A DNA stretch of 64,000 nucleotides from Mycoplasma haemocanis str. Illinois (GCF_000238995.1 NC_016638.1:372001-436000); one strand, 5' to 3'; positions 9,915-19,569 are shown, numbered from the stretch's first letter. A program made the numbers and translations. Notes: generated from the letters alone by a model not told the origin.

Positions 9915-10822
9915 ATGTCCGGTCAAGTCTCTTTATTTCCCATAAATTTAAGAGTTGGTTTATTGGCTGGTTCATCTGCTTTAGCATCTATAGGAACTTC
10001 TTCCAGTTTATTATTGGATGTTCATAAAGACAAACTAAAGACAAACTAAAGACAATAGAGAAGCAGGTTGGATCTGCAGCCTCTCCGGTTGTGACTCCTA
10101 TTAAGAACGGGGCGGAACATCTAACTACTCAGCTAGATCATTTTTCTAAGAAAGGTTATAACGTTGGAATTGATGTTAAGGAGTGAGTATCTAGAAACTT
10201 TAATAAAGTTAAGATAAAAAATGGAGCGACTAAGATTTATGAAAATCTTAAGTCGGGATATGAAAAAGCTAGCTCTTTTACAAAAGGTGCCAGTTCCACT
10301 CTTAAGAATTTCTTTGAAAAGTGGGATGAAAACAGGGAAACAATGCACATTGTATTCAAGTCTGTTGGTAACTCTTTTTCCATACTAAAAGGATTAGTAA
10401 GTTCTTCTTCCGCTGGAGAGTCGAAGATAAAGATATTGTTTGAGGTATTGGCTCATGAGAAATTCAAGGATTTTGCGGGAGCAGTAGGATCATTAACTTC
10501 TAAAAATCCTAATTTATTTTCCCAGTTAAAAGGGGATGATGTTCATGATGTTTTAACTGCTTTTAGGCAAGAACCTGATGAAGTAACTGGAATACTTAAA
10601 AGTTTAAGTGAAAAGGAAGCGAATACGGTTGGTAGAGAAGAATTAATTCAAGCTTTAAAACTTCAATCCCTTATTGGTAAAGCTATTGATCTGTCCAATA
10701 AAGTAAAAACACTTATCGGAACTAATCCTGAGGAGGCTAAGAAATTAAAAACACAAGTTGAGAAAATTATACAGGAGCTTGAAGCGATAATAAAGTCTCA
10801 AGAAACTCAGGCTGCAAAATAA
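9915..10822 (+). pseudogene. SLMGK-family gene disrupted by an 11-bp tandem duplication
   Basis: From ATG 9915 the frame matches the intact gene at 6462 (SLFPINLRVGLLAGSSALASIG) until TAA at 10047. The 11-mer gacaaactaaa is present twice in tandem (10029-10050); with one copy the frame would run on as HKDKLKTIEKQVG. The downstream frame is otherwise uninterrupted to TAA 10822, through MHIVFKS-GNSFSIL, LFSQLKGDD and ALKLQSLIGKA. The body is well preserved, so the lesion is recent or reversible. An internal start at 10343 would give 159 aa without the anchor. Confidence 0.8.
10029..10050 (+). repeat. 11-bp tandem duplication (frameshifting)
   Basis: Two perfect copies of gacaaactaaa, at 10029-10039 and 10040-10050. 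Removing one copy restores the reading frame of the SLMGK-family gene. Confidence 0.92.
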
Positions 10823-10889
10823 ATCTCTCGGTAAGCAGAACCACTGACTTCACGTAATTTCTGTAATAATAGGGATTGAGAATATGGCC

Positions 10890-11192
10890 TTAATCTTCAG
10901 AAGTCATGGAAGTTTCTTCGGTGTAAATTAGATTTCTTTTCACTTCCTCCTTCATGGCCTTCATCTCTTCTTCATTATCGGGAATTTGATATAGTTCCTT
11001 AGCTCATTTCTTATCGTTTGGATTAACTACATTTATGCCTTTATCTTTCATAGTTTGAAGAATCTTAATTTGATTTAAGTAGGGAGTTAAATCGTCCTTT
11101 TTATTCTTATTTGTGAGGTGAAATACTATTGCAAATGTCATTAATCCCAAAGATAATGCACATATCAATAGAAAGATGATTTCGATGATCAA
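10890..11192 (-). CDS. Small single-pass membrane protein
   Basis: A 100-aa protein from a TTG start (no in-frame ATG nearby). Residues 2-25 are a strong transmembrane helix (IIEIIFLLICALSLGLMTFA), then a charged cytoplasmic-type tail with YLNQIKILQTMKDKG and an acidic end. It is unlike the paralogue families: no Cys pairs and no Gly-rich anchor. Divergent from the SfsA homologue. Function unknown. Confidence 0.6.
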
Positions 11193-11216
11193 TGTATTTA
11201 AAAATTTAGCATTTTC

Positions 11217-11957
11217 ATGGGGGTAAAGGATTTCTTATTTAAAGAGCCCCTTAAGGAAGGGATACTTGTCGAGAGAAGGAATAGGTTTATAGTTGATGTA
11301 AAGATTAATGGAGAAATCCATACTTGTCATTGTCCAAGCACTGGGAAGATAGGTAATTTTGATTTACGGGGAAGGCCATGCCTTCTATCTAAGAGTGATA
11401 ATCCTAATAGAAAAACAACCTATACAGTTGAAGCTCTATCTTTTAATAAGGTGGAGGACTCGTATAAATCCTGAATAGGAATTAATCAGAATGCCATCAA
11501 TAGATATGTTGAATATTACTTGTCTCATGGGGCTTTTGAAGATATGGTGGGGGAATTATCTACAGTTATGAGAGAACAGACTTTAGGTAATGCTAAGATA
11601 GATTTCAGAGTGGGAGATGTTTTTATAGAGGTTAAGATGCCTCTATGAAGAATAGATATGGAGGTTCCTGATTACATATCTACTCACGATAATGGCATCT
11701 TTAATTCTCATGAGAGATTGCTAAAGCATCTTAATGCTTTTTCTAGCTTTCTTAAGGGGAATCAAAAGGCTATACTGCTCTTCTGCTATATGTATGATCA
11801 TTCGGGAGTCCGTATTAATAGAAAGAATCCTAGATATAGGAAGATAAAGAGAATGCTGGAAAGAGGTACTATTGGAGGGATGGAGCAATGACAAGCTAAT
11901 TTCAAAATTACAGAAAGAGGTGTTAGGCTAACTCGTTATTTTCAAATCTTGGAATAG
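11217..11957 (+). CDS. sfsA: SfsA-family protein (putative DNA-binding/nuclease)
   Basis: A 246-aa protein close to the family's usual 230-240 aa. Recognisable blocks in order: LKEGILVERRNRFIVDVKI, HCPSTGKIGNF, LLSKSDNPNRKTTYTVEAL, GINQNAINRYVEYYL, KIDFRV and VFIEVKMPLW, then HERLLKHLNAF and AILLFCYM. These correspond to the N-terminal OB-like part and the PD-(D/E)XK-like core (acidic residues in IDF and IEVK) of SfsA. SfsA was first described as a sugar-fermentation stimulator; nuclease activity is proposed for the family. Three UGA Trp codons show it has adapted to this code. It stands alone amid surface paralogues. Recognition is confident; the cellular role here is not known. Confidence 0.85.
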
Positions 11958-12002
11958 TTAGAAAAATTAGGTTTCACCCCCCCTTCTTAAAATTCATAAA
12001 TT

Positions 12003-12161
12003 ATGTCATATAAATTCATGGGAACAACTGCATTATTTGCTATTTCTGGAGCTATGGTTTTGGTAGTTATTAATAGAAAGAAGATATGTGATAAGTTAGG
12101 GTTCTCGTCAACGATCAAAAACTCCTTATTTTTATGACTCAAATATATTTGGGTAGAGTAA
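12003..12161 (+). CDS. Small hydrophobic ORF
   Basis: A 52-aa frame with an N-terminal transmembrane-like segment (FMGTTALFAISGAMVLVVI) and a basic tail ending in KYIWVE. It may be a truncated anchor of a paralogue rather than a real gene. One UGA Trp codon lies inside. Low confidence as an expressed protein. Confidence 0.35.
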
Positions 12162-12207
12162 ATTAATTTAAGGTTAAAAGCTTCATTATTTTCGAGATCG
12201 TAATAAT

Positions 12208-12765
12208 TTAACTCCCTTTCTGTTTTTTTAAATATTCCCTAAATTGTTCACTTTCTTGATCCGTAGGAGAATAGTCCCACCTTTTACTAAACCATCCCCA
12301 TTTTAAGTTAACTACTAAGATATCTCCTCCCTTAGATTCATCACATTTATTTTTAATTACTTGTGAATTGATGTTCTCTCTACTCTTATTTTTGCTTTTT
12401 AAAAAATCCTCCCAAGTTCCAATTTTGGATATTTCTCAGATTCTTTTTGAAGAACTTTCTAATTGGTGAATGGTGCAACCCTTTTTGTGCTTTGGTTGTT
12501 TCGCTTCTTCCTCGGTCGACACAGAAGTCTGAGTTTCCAATCCTTTGGTTTCAGGGGAAGAAGATTCCTGTCTCTCTGTCTCTGAAACATTGGCATCTGA
12601 TTCAGATGAATTTGTTAAATTAAATTCTGTGTATCCAGACCCCTCCTTGGTTTCTAATTTTGTATCTTCAAGTTGTTTAGATGTTAATGCTGAAATCCCT
12701 AAACTAACGCAAGTTCCTGCCAGCAAAGAGCCCCCAAATAGTAATTTTGAAAACCCTCCTAACAT
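12208..12765 (-). CDS. Two-Cys-family protein with Ser/Glu-rich linker
   Basis: A 185-aa protein. The Gly-rich anchor (LLFGGSLLAGTCVSLG) is followed by an acidic, Ser/Thr/Glu/Gln-rich linker (residues about 30-95). The conserved domain has GCTIHQLESSS, KCDESKGGDILVVN, RWDYSPTDQESEQF and REYL. This member carries the GGDIL variant shared with 13399 and 14223. Transcribed leftward as the last of a run that begins at 13947 or 14810. Function unknown. Confidence 0.78.
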
Positions 12766-12852
12766 TCTCTAAAAAATAACAAAACTCTTGCGGCTATTTC
12801 TCAAGCCACAAATTTATTCATATTTTGGGAAAAAGGCGATTCCCCTGAAAAC

Positions 12853-13389
12853 CTATCTCTTCTCATGTTTTTGTAAATATTCGGAGAACTTATTCTTTAA
12901 GTTTGGTTTCTTCTGGTCTGCAGGATAATATTTTCAACCACTTCTTCCTTTATTTGAAACAAAAAAAGCTTCACCTTTAGCCTCTTTACAGGCCCCTTGA
13001 ATTTCTTGATAGTCTTTTTCTTTAGTTTCTTTCCTTAAATCTTCTTTGCTGGTTTCTGTAAATTCACCAGTAGATTCATACATTAATTTATAAATCTTAC
13101 AATCTGGTTTAATTGGAACCTCTGGATGTTTTAATTCTGGTGATCTATCAACTTCTTTATCAGTATTAACTTGTGTATCTTCGACAGAAGTGGTTGTCTT
13201 ATTGGAAGATTCTTTTGTAATATTTGCACTTGTAACTTCATGTTCTACATTTTTGACTGAAACTGCTTTTAATGTCTGACGTTTCTTTCCGTCAAATATA
13301 AAACCACTCATAGCTCCTCCCGCACCAAGGGCTAAAGCAGAACTACCTAGAATAATTTTTGTTATTCCGGAAACAAGGGCAGAGGGCAT
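12853..13389 (-). CDS. Two-Cys-family protein with linker
   Basis: A 178-aa protein. Anchor ITKIILGSSALALGAGGAMSG, then a linker rich in Thr, Glu, Val and Lys. The domain is DCKIYKLMYESTGEF, ACKEAKGEAFFVSNKGRSG, WKYYPADQ and FSEYL. The VSNKGRSGW block is shared with 14921 and with the shorter members at 15.6-21.8 kb. Function unknown. Confidence 0.78.
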
Positions 13390-13398
13390 AAAATGGTT

Positions 13399-13947
13399 CT
13401 ATTTTTTTCTCCCGTTTAGATAACTTCTAAACTGGGGATGATTTTGATCTTCTAAAAAGTAATCTCATTGCCTTGGTGCATATCATGCTCTAGATCTATT
13501 AGATAATAAGATATCCTGCCCTTTTGACTTATCACATTCAGTTCTTATATTTTCTCGATTAACGTAACTACTAGTCTTGTCTTTTAAAAACTTATCTAAA
13601 GAGCCAATTTCAGAAATCTTTCACGTTACTCCCGCAGAACTTTCTAATGTGTGAATAACACAACCATTCTTTTCTATTAGGGCGGGAGCGGGTGAAGTCG
13701 TGGTTACTGAATCTTCTGAGTTTGATTTAGATGACGCAGAATTCTGTGAGTCTGATTCAAGTGATTGTTTAAGGAAGTGACTCCTCTTGTTTTGAGATTT
13801 AGAGTTTGTTGATGGTATTTCTGTTTTTGAGGTGTATGATTCTTTCCCAATCCTCATGGAAGATAATATTGAATTGCTCAATCCAGCTCCTGCTCCAACT
13901 ATCAACACAGTACCCCACAACAACTTTGACAACAAGGGCAACGCCAT
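13399..13947 (-). CDS. Two-Cys-family protein with Ser-rich linker
   Basis: A 182-aa protein. Anchor LLSKLLWGTVLIVGAGAGLS; the linker is dominated by Ser, Asn and Thr (SQNSASSKSNSEDSVTTTS). The domain is GCVIHTLESSAG, ECDKSKGQDILLSN, RQWDYFLEDQ and FRSYL. It is closest to 12208 in its C-terminal part while the linker is unrelated, which shows that linkers change much faster than domains. Confidence 0.78.
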
Positions 13948-14222
13948 GGGAATAATTCAAGAAAATCGATTTTTGTATAGTTATTTTTACAATTGTAAGT
14001 GTTCTATTTCTTGTGAAGGTTTTACGATTCGAAGAATATACCAGCTATTTGCCTTTAAATATTTTTAAACTTACTTGTTACTTTTATCCTTTATTCATCA
14101 TTTCTTTTCTAATGAATTTCAACTAGGATTTTTTAAATAAAAATAATTTGATAAATCTATTTCTCTTTTAGGAAAATTGGTCGTAAAGGTATAAAGGTTT
14201 GAAAGTTAATCAAAAAAGTAAC

Positions 14223-14810
14223 TTACTTTTCAGAATTACTTTGAAGGTATTTTCTAAACTCACTTTCACCCGGGTCCTTCCCATCATAATCCCATTCTCA
14301 CGTGAATCAATATTGATGCTTATTTTTTACAAGAATATTCCCCCCTTTGGCTTTATCACAAGCCCCTTTAATTCTATTATAGGCAGCAGTCTTACTCTTT
14401 CTTTCTAAAAATGAATCTCCACTTCCAAACTTTTCAAATTTCCAAGGTTTGCTGCTGATTAATTTATAAATTACACACCCAGTCCTTTGAGTAGATGCTT
14501 GTGGTAAAGCTACAGGAGTATCTTTAGTACTTTCGTCATTAGGTTCAGAAGAAACCGAATCTCCCTCATTAGTTCTTGCAGATTCTTCCACTTTTCCTTC
14601 TGGAGAATTTGGAGTATCAGAATTATGAGTAGTTTTTTGTTCTGAACTAAACTCCTGCTTACCGCTATCAGACCCTTCTAATGATCTTGTTTTTGTAGAG
14701 GTCAACTCAAGATTTTCAATTATTTGAGAAGGTAATAAAACACTACCTATTCCAACACTAGCTCCAACCAGAAGAATGCCTCCTCAAAAAGACCCCGACA
14801 AAGAAACCAT
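14223..14810 (-). CDS. Two-Cys-family protein with long acidic linker
   Basis: A 195-aa protein from ATG 14810. Anchor GGILLVGASVGIGSVLL, then about 75 residues rich in Ser, Glu, Thr, Asn and Pro. The domain is GCVIYKLISSKPW, ACDKAKGGNILVKN, WEWDYDGKDPGE and FRKYLQ. A TATA-like element and a 7-bp tandem duplication lie upstream (14840-14870). Function unknown. Confidence 0.78.
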
Positions 14811-14856
14811 AATTTAATAGTATCAAAGAACTCAGCTTAGATATAGTCATCTTTTC

Positions 14857-14870
14857 AAGTCATAAGTCAT
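14857..14870 (-). repeat. 7-bp tandem duplication upstream of -10 element
   Basis: Two perfect copies of aagtcat on the + strand (14857-14863, 14864-14870). On the leftward strand they sit about 11 bp upstream of a TATA-like -10 sequence (around 14841-14846) for the gene starting at 14810. Confidence 0.7.
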
Positions 14871-14920
14871 ATATTTTTAAATTGAAAATATCTTCGTGAA
14901 GTCAAAGATAGACTCAAAAC

Positions 14921-15448
14921 CTACTTTTCTGCAGTCTTGACTTTTTGTAGATAATTGTTAAATTTAGTTTTTAATCTCTCCTGATCTTGAACATAATAAC
15001 GTCAGCCACCGCCTTGCTTGTTTGAAACAAAGATATCTTTGCCTTTATGTGTTTTGCATGCCTCCTCTATTTCTCTAAAGTAACTTTCCTTTCCGTTAAG
15101 CATTCCTTTCAATTCCTCTTTGGTTGTTTTTGAAAATAGACCATCATTCTCTTTTTCTAATTTATGCAATCTACACTCCGTTTCTGCAATCGGTTCGCTC
15201 TGAATTTGCGCAGAAACTACGCTTTCGGTATCGGGGGATTTTTGAATTTGCGAACTCTCAGGTAATTGTTCAAAATTAGTTTTTTCATTTTCAGGATTCA
15301 GTTCTTTATCGCTCTTTATGGATGTCGTTTTTAATGATTCTTCTTTTATTTCTCCAAATGACAATTTAACTAACGCTCCCGCAGCACCAAGAGATACTGC
15401 AGTACTTCCCAAAATTAATTTTGCTATTCCCGATGCAAACACAGACAT
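14921..15448 (-). CDS. Two-Cys-family protein with linker
   Basis: A 175-aa protein. Its N-terminus resembles that of 12853 (SGIAKLILGSTAVSLGAAGAL against SGITKIILGSSALALGAGGAM), so the two form a subtype. The linker is rich in Glu, Gln, Ser and Pro. The domain is ECRLHKLEKENDG, ACKTHKGKDIFVSNKQGGG, WRYYVQDQ and FNNYLQ. Function unknown. Confidence 0.78.
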
Positions 15449-15660
15449 AAGAATGATGTTATTTTTTCTGAAAAAAACCTAAGTATAGAATTGCCTGTGT
15501 CTTGCTTATTCCGACTACATTCTTCGTTAACACCATAGACCGAATAGATTTATTCTTTATGGAAGATTTGGCATTTCCAGGTTTAGAAAAAATTATTTTT
15601 AAACACTTACACCAATCAGTAATTTTGTAGACAAAATATACCGTTAAATTCCCTTCAAAA

Positions 15661-16044
15661 TTACCGTTTCAGATATTCTTGAAACTTGCTTCCGTGCATT
15701 GAATCATTTTGTTCCTCGTTACGATACTTCCATCCATCACGCCCCTTATTAGAGGCAAAAATATCTTTTCCAGGATTACTTGAACACGCTCGTTCAATAG
15801 ATGAAAAATCACCTTTTCCTGTTGATATTAGTTCCTGTATTTCATTTTTTGTGACAGGTGCAAACGCCGTGCTGGCAGGATTCCCTATAGCAACTAATTT
15901 ATGTAATCTACACTCGTTATTAACGGTGAAGGGTCTTTTGGCAAACCGCTTTGATCTAGAAGTGGTGGAAGCTTCAATTCCAAATCCTGCCCCTACACCT
16001 CCTAGTGTAACACCCCCAATAAGAAGTTTAGGAGCAAAAGCCAT
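15661..16044 (-). CDS. Short two-Cys-family protein (no linker)
   Basis: A 127-aa protein. The anchor (LLIGGVTLGGVGAGFGIEA) passes directly into ECRLHKLVAIGNPASTAF. It then has PVTKNEIQ, ACSSNPGKDIFASNKGRDG, WKYRNEEQ and FQEYLKR. The insertion IG(N/D)xxxxAF is shared with 19101 and 20966, making a separate subtype. No UGA codon is used in this gene. Function unknown. Confidence 0.8.
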   Translation of the reverse strand: MAFAPKLLIGGVTLGGVGAGFGIEASTTSRSKRFAKRPFTVNNECRLHKLVAIGNPASTAFAPVTKNEIQELISTGKGDFSSIERACSSNPGKDIFASNKGRDGWKYRNEEQNDSMHGSKFQEYLKR

Positions 16045-16053
16045 TGGGAATCC

Positions 16054-16479
16054 TTAGGAGGCAGATTTCAAACTGTTTAAATATCTTTCAAATTGGTCTT
16101 TATATGGAGCAGACATTTGATCTTGTTCATAGTACTTCCAACCCGTTTGGACTCCATTTACCCATTTATTGGAAACAAAAATATCCTTTCCTGCTAGCCT
16201 TTCACAAACTTCTTTAATATTTTGATATTCTCCTTTTTTGTCATTCTTAATCTCTTCCTCTAACTTCTCTTTTTCTATTGCTTGGAAACTACCATTCCCA
16301 ACAGAGCTAATGAGTTTATGGATTCTACACTCTTTATTAACAATCATAGATTCCTTAACAGATTTACCCTTTGTGAAGGGATTGGAGCTTTTAGATCCGG
16401 AAAAAACTATCTTTTCAACAACTACTCCCGACACTCCTAATCCGGAAATACCAAGAAGTAATTTTGGAGCAAACGTCAT
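16054..16479 (-). CDS. Short two-Cys-family protein
   Basis: A 141-aa protein. Anchor LLLGISGLGVSGVVVEKIVF; ECRIHKLISSVGNGSFQAIE; KLEEEIKNDKKGEY; VCERLAGKDIFVSNKW; then GWKYYEQDQ and FERYLNSL. It shares the GNGSFQAIEKEKLEEEIK block with 18183, indicating recent duplication. A 7-bp tandem duplication lies beside its putative -10 element. Function unknown. Confidence 0.8.
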   Translation of the reverse strand: MTFAPKLLLGISGLGVSGVVVEKIVFSGSKSSNPFTKGKSVKESMIVNKECRIHKLISSVGNGSFQAIEKEKLEEEIKNDKKGEYQNIKEVCERLAGKDIFVSNKWVNGVQTGWKYYEQDQMSAPYKDQFERYLNSLKSAS

Positions 16480-16511
16480 AGAAATTTAGAAGATATGGTT
16501 TCGTATAACAG

Positions 16512-16525
16512 CATTCCACATTCCA
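16512..16525 (-). repeat. 7-bp tandem duplication upstream of -10 element
   Basis: Two perfect copies of cattcca (16512-16518, 16519-16525), four bases beyond a gtata element (16503-16507) that would be the -10 of the leftward gene starting at 16479. Confidence 0.7.
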
Positions 16526-16579
16526 AATTTATTCTTAAAATCGAGACCATTTAAGATTTAAGAAATGTGAGAATTGGGA

Positions 16580-17125
16580 ACTCTCCTTATGGGTGATAGG
16601 TAATACCTTTCCCTTTAGTTAAGACTGCTGTAGAGGTTTTAGTATTTATAAGGGATTGGTAGAATAACCGACTATAAAAGATAATGTTCTTTCTACTCAT
16701 AAGAGAGTTTCTTATTCCTTCTTGGAATTGGAAGATAGTAATTGACAATCTAAAAAAGGCAAATTACCTATTAAGAATTAGAAAGAAGTAAATAAAGAGG
16801 ATCTTCCTTCTCGTTGCCAGGACACTATTAGTAATTACTTTTAGATTATGTTATGTGAATGCCAATATCTTTGAAACTCAAGTCGTATCATTAGATATAA
16901 AAACTTTAGAGAATGCGTGGGTGGTTTACCAGCCTTACATAAACGATAGTAGATAAAAGATCACCGATGTTCCTTAGGTTCTAATCTCAACGGATAAGAT
17001 GCAGAAAAAAGGTAATTGCTTTGAAAACTTGATGAACTTCTAAATCCATTATTCGTCTTTATAAAAATGAATCCCAAGAGTCTTTTTGTAAATTTGAAAA
17101 ATTCTGCCTTAACGGCAAAGGAAAT
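16580..17125 (+). pseudogene. Decayed copy of the MSLPV-type WC gene
   Basis: Fragments in shifting frames match the intact gene at 21919: SYSFLELEDSNWQSKK against SRFLPIKDSYWEAVKS; KEVNKEDLPSRCQDTISNYF against SPVTSENLPTWCEKTINSYF; and LCYVNANIFETQ against WCYVNTNSFQEQ. The upstream flank (aaatgtgagaattgggaactctc) also resembles the leader of 21919 (aaatgtgagaattgagatctctc). Many stops exclude a product. It is the first element of a decayed three-gene block. Confidence 0.7.
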
Positions 17126-17127
17126 TA

Positions 17128-17453
17128 ATGGAATTAACGTCTTTTAAATGGATGGGATCTTGGAGTACAGCTATAGTTGCCACCATCGCAGTATATGGTA
17201 TTTAGATTCTTCTCTTTATCATCACGCGAAAGGCTTTTGTTTCTTGAATGTAAGTACTCTTTTAAGAGAGTTTAGAAGGGTATCGTTGGTATCTTCTCCA
17301 TCCGTAGAGAATCGGGATTGGAAGAATATTTAAACTTTTTATAATGACTATTTTGCTAAGAAGAGTAAAGGTGTGAAAATTAAGGATTCATTTGTGAATG
17401 TAGCTGTATTAGATTCCAGAGAAAGAACTATGTATGCTAGATATCTTAAATAA
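17128..17453 (+). pseudogene. Decayed copy of the MELT-type WC gene
   Basis: It begins MELTSFKWMGSWSTAIVATIA-YG and reaches TAG after about 25 codons; the intact homologue at 22557 begins MELTVFKTTG. Later pieces are GFCFLNVSTLLREF, KGVKIKDS and RTMYARYLK, the last ending in TAA that overlaps the next ATG (TAATG). A large internal part is missing. Non-functional. Confidence 0.75.
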
Positions 17454-18116
17454 TGTCTACCTTTCTTTTTTAAATCGGCAGGTGCGGTAGGAGTTGTTGG
17501 TATTTCTGGACTTAGCGGCTATGGAGTTTATCGATCTTTTTCTCATAAGATCACCATAAAGGAAGCTATCTTAAATTCCGAAGAAAAGGATGATACTTAT
17601 TATTTTCTATCTCCGGACAGCTCTAGTTGAGCATCTGTAAAAGAAGAATATGAGAAGGCTACTTCTACGAATAAGCCTTCTAAAAATGGAGTTACTATAT
17701 CAAAAGATGAATTGCCTAATTGATGTGTTAGCGAAGTTAAGAATCCTTTTGAAGGCAAGGAGAGTGTTAAATATAAGTCTATTATTCGTTGGTGTTATTT
17801 AAACACCAATAGTTTTGTGAAACAGGCGGAAAGTAAGAGCAGAAAGTTGATTGCAGAAACTTCTTCTGGAACTTCTACTCCATCTCAAGAGTGGAAGGAT
17901 GCCTGAAGTAAGAAGTATAAAGCAAAGAGGGATGATTCTTCGTGACGAATAGCAGATTCTGATGCGGAAGATTTAAATAAAGACGATGAGGGAAAGGCGG
18001 CAACGGCTTTGAAGGTGTGATGCGATAAAAAGAAGGATATCTTTATGTATTCAGAGGGATCTAAAAACGAATTTAAGAAATTTTTGGAGTTTTGTACCGA
18101 TGACAAAAAAGGATAA
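17453..18116 (+). pseudogene. WC-family gene switched off by one extra T near the start
   Basis: From ATG 17453 the frame reads MSTFLF and stops at TAA, because a run of six T (17466-17471) shifts it. With five T the frame opens as MSTFLFKSAGAVGVVGISGL and runs without interruption to TAA 18116 (about 220 aa). The four Cys sites are all kept: NWCVSE, RWCYLN, VWCDKK and EFCTDD. No ATG, GTG or TTG lies in the downstream frame before the anchor. The intact body suggests a very recent or reversible lesion. Confidence 0.72.
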
Positions 18117-18182
18117 CCATTAGGTTAGAACATAGAGAACAGGGTATTGGGTTCAGATTATATCAATTAAGAATTTCTAAAT

Positions 18183-18575
18183 TTATTTCAAGCCATTCAA
18201 ATAATTCTTAAATTGAGACGACTGTTGATCTGATTCGTAATATTTTCAACCACTTTGACCCTTATTGGAAACAAAAATGTCTTTTCCCCCTAACTTTTCA
18301 CAAACTTCTTTAATTTGTTGATAATCTCCTTTTTGTGCCTGTTTAATCTCTTCCTCTAACTTCTCTTTTTCTATTGCTTGGAAACTACCATTCCCAGAAG
18401 AACTAATAAGCTTATGGATTCTACACTCCTTATTGACTACCATCTTAGTAAACTTATTCTTAGTGGAAAAATTGGAATTTTTAGATTTAGAGGAAACTAT
18501 TTTTTCAACACATAAGCCAGTACCAGTGGCACCCAATCCAACACCGCAAAATAGTAATTTTGCAGTAAAAGACAT
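18183..18575 (-). CDS. Short two-Cys-family protein
   Basis: A 130-aa protein. Anchor LLFCGVGLGATGTGLCVEKIV; ECRIHKLISSSGNGSFQAIE; VCEKLGGKDIFVSNKGQSG; WKYYESDQ; FKNYLNGLK. The middle block is nearly the same as in 16054. Follows 18580 by a few bases in the same direction, so probably co-transcribed. Function unknown. Confidence 0.8.
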
Positions 18576-18579
18576 GCTG

Positions 18580-18960
18580 CTAATCTTTCTTTAAGTATTT
18601 TTCAAACTTACCTTTTAGTTCTGAGTTATTTTGATCATTCTCATAATATTGTCAACCTGCACTGTCCTTATTAGAAATAAAAATATCTTTATTCCCAACT
18701 CTTTCACAAGCTGATTTAATTTGTTTGAAGAAATTTCCCTGTCGTAAGCTTAAAATCTCCTGCTCTAGGTCCTCCTGTTCAATTTTTTCAAAGATACCAT
18801 CTCCAGAACTTATTAATTTATGAATTCTACATCCTTTTTTAACCGTAGATTTAGTGAATATAGATTTTGAAGATGTTAATGCTACACTCCCTGCTCCCAC
18901 TGATGTTCCGGCAAAAATAGATCCCCCGAAAACGGCTTTTGGAAGTAAAGAGGAAGTCAC
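18580..18960 (-). CDS. Short two-Cys-family protein
   Basis: A 126-aa protein from a GTG start (VTSSLLPKAVFGG). Anchor AVFGGSIFAGTSVGAGSVAL; GCRIHKLISSGDGIFEKIE; ACERVGNKDIFISNKDSAG; WQYYENDQ; FEKYLKKD. No 7-bp promoter duplication is seen upstream. Function unknown. Confidence 0.78.
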
Positions 18961-19100
18961 TCTAGTTAAAACTAAACAAAGTAATTCCAGTGATTGTAAA
19001 TTCTAGAACACGAATACTAAATTAGATTTTCCGACCTTAGTAATTACGGTTCCTATCTGTGTACTCTTGTAAATAATCCAGATCAAAAATTCAACCCCTC

Positions 19101-19529
19101 CTAATTTATCCTAGGAACGCCAAAATTTAACGCATCTAGATATTGTTTAAACTTTCTTTGGTGTCTTTCACTCTCCTGATCTTGAGTATGATAGCTCCAT
19201 TTACCACCCCTTCTGGAAACGAAAATATCTTTTCCAGGATTTCCTAAACAAGCATTTTCAATAGGCTGAAAATCACCTTTCTCTTTTTCAACTCTTCCCT
19301 TTATTTCATCTTTAGTAACACGTTTGAAGGCGGCAGTATAAAAATTATCAATACCTATTAACTCATGTAAACGACACTCCTGACTAATGAGAGTAGATTC
19401 CGAAAATTGTTGTTTATCTGATATCTTGGTATTTTTAGACCCAGAAGGAGCCAATGCCACAACACCAACTCCCGCACTTGTTCCGCCTAAAGCAACACCA
19501 CCTATAAGAAGTTTAGGAGTAAATGTCAT
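19101..19529 (-). CDS. Short two-Cys-family protein (IG-insert subtype)
   Basis: A 142-aa protein without UGA codons. Anchor LLIGGVALGGTSAGVGVVAL; ECRLHELIGIDNFYTAAF; RVTKDEIKGRV; ACLGNPGKDIFVSRRGGK; WSYHTQDQ; FKQYLDAL. Closest to 20966 and 15661. Its promoter region contains three perfect 7-bp repeats. Function unknown. Confidence 0.8.
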   Translation of the reverse strand: MTFTPKLLIGGVALGGTSAGVGVVALAPSGSKNTKISDKQQFSESTLISQECRLHELIGIDNFYTAAFKRVTKDEIKGRVEKEKGDFQPIENACLGNPGKDIFVSRRGGKWSYHTQDQESERHQRKFKQYLDALNFGVPRIN

Positions 19530-19569
19530 GTTAAAGGTTCAAATAAACTTTTGATCGTATAGTGAATTT

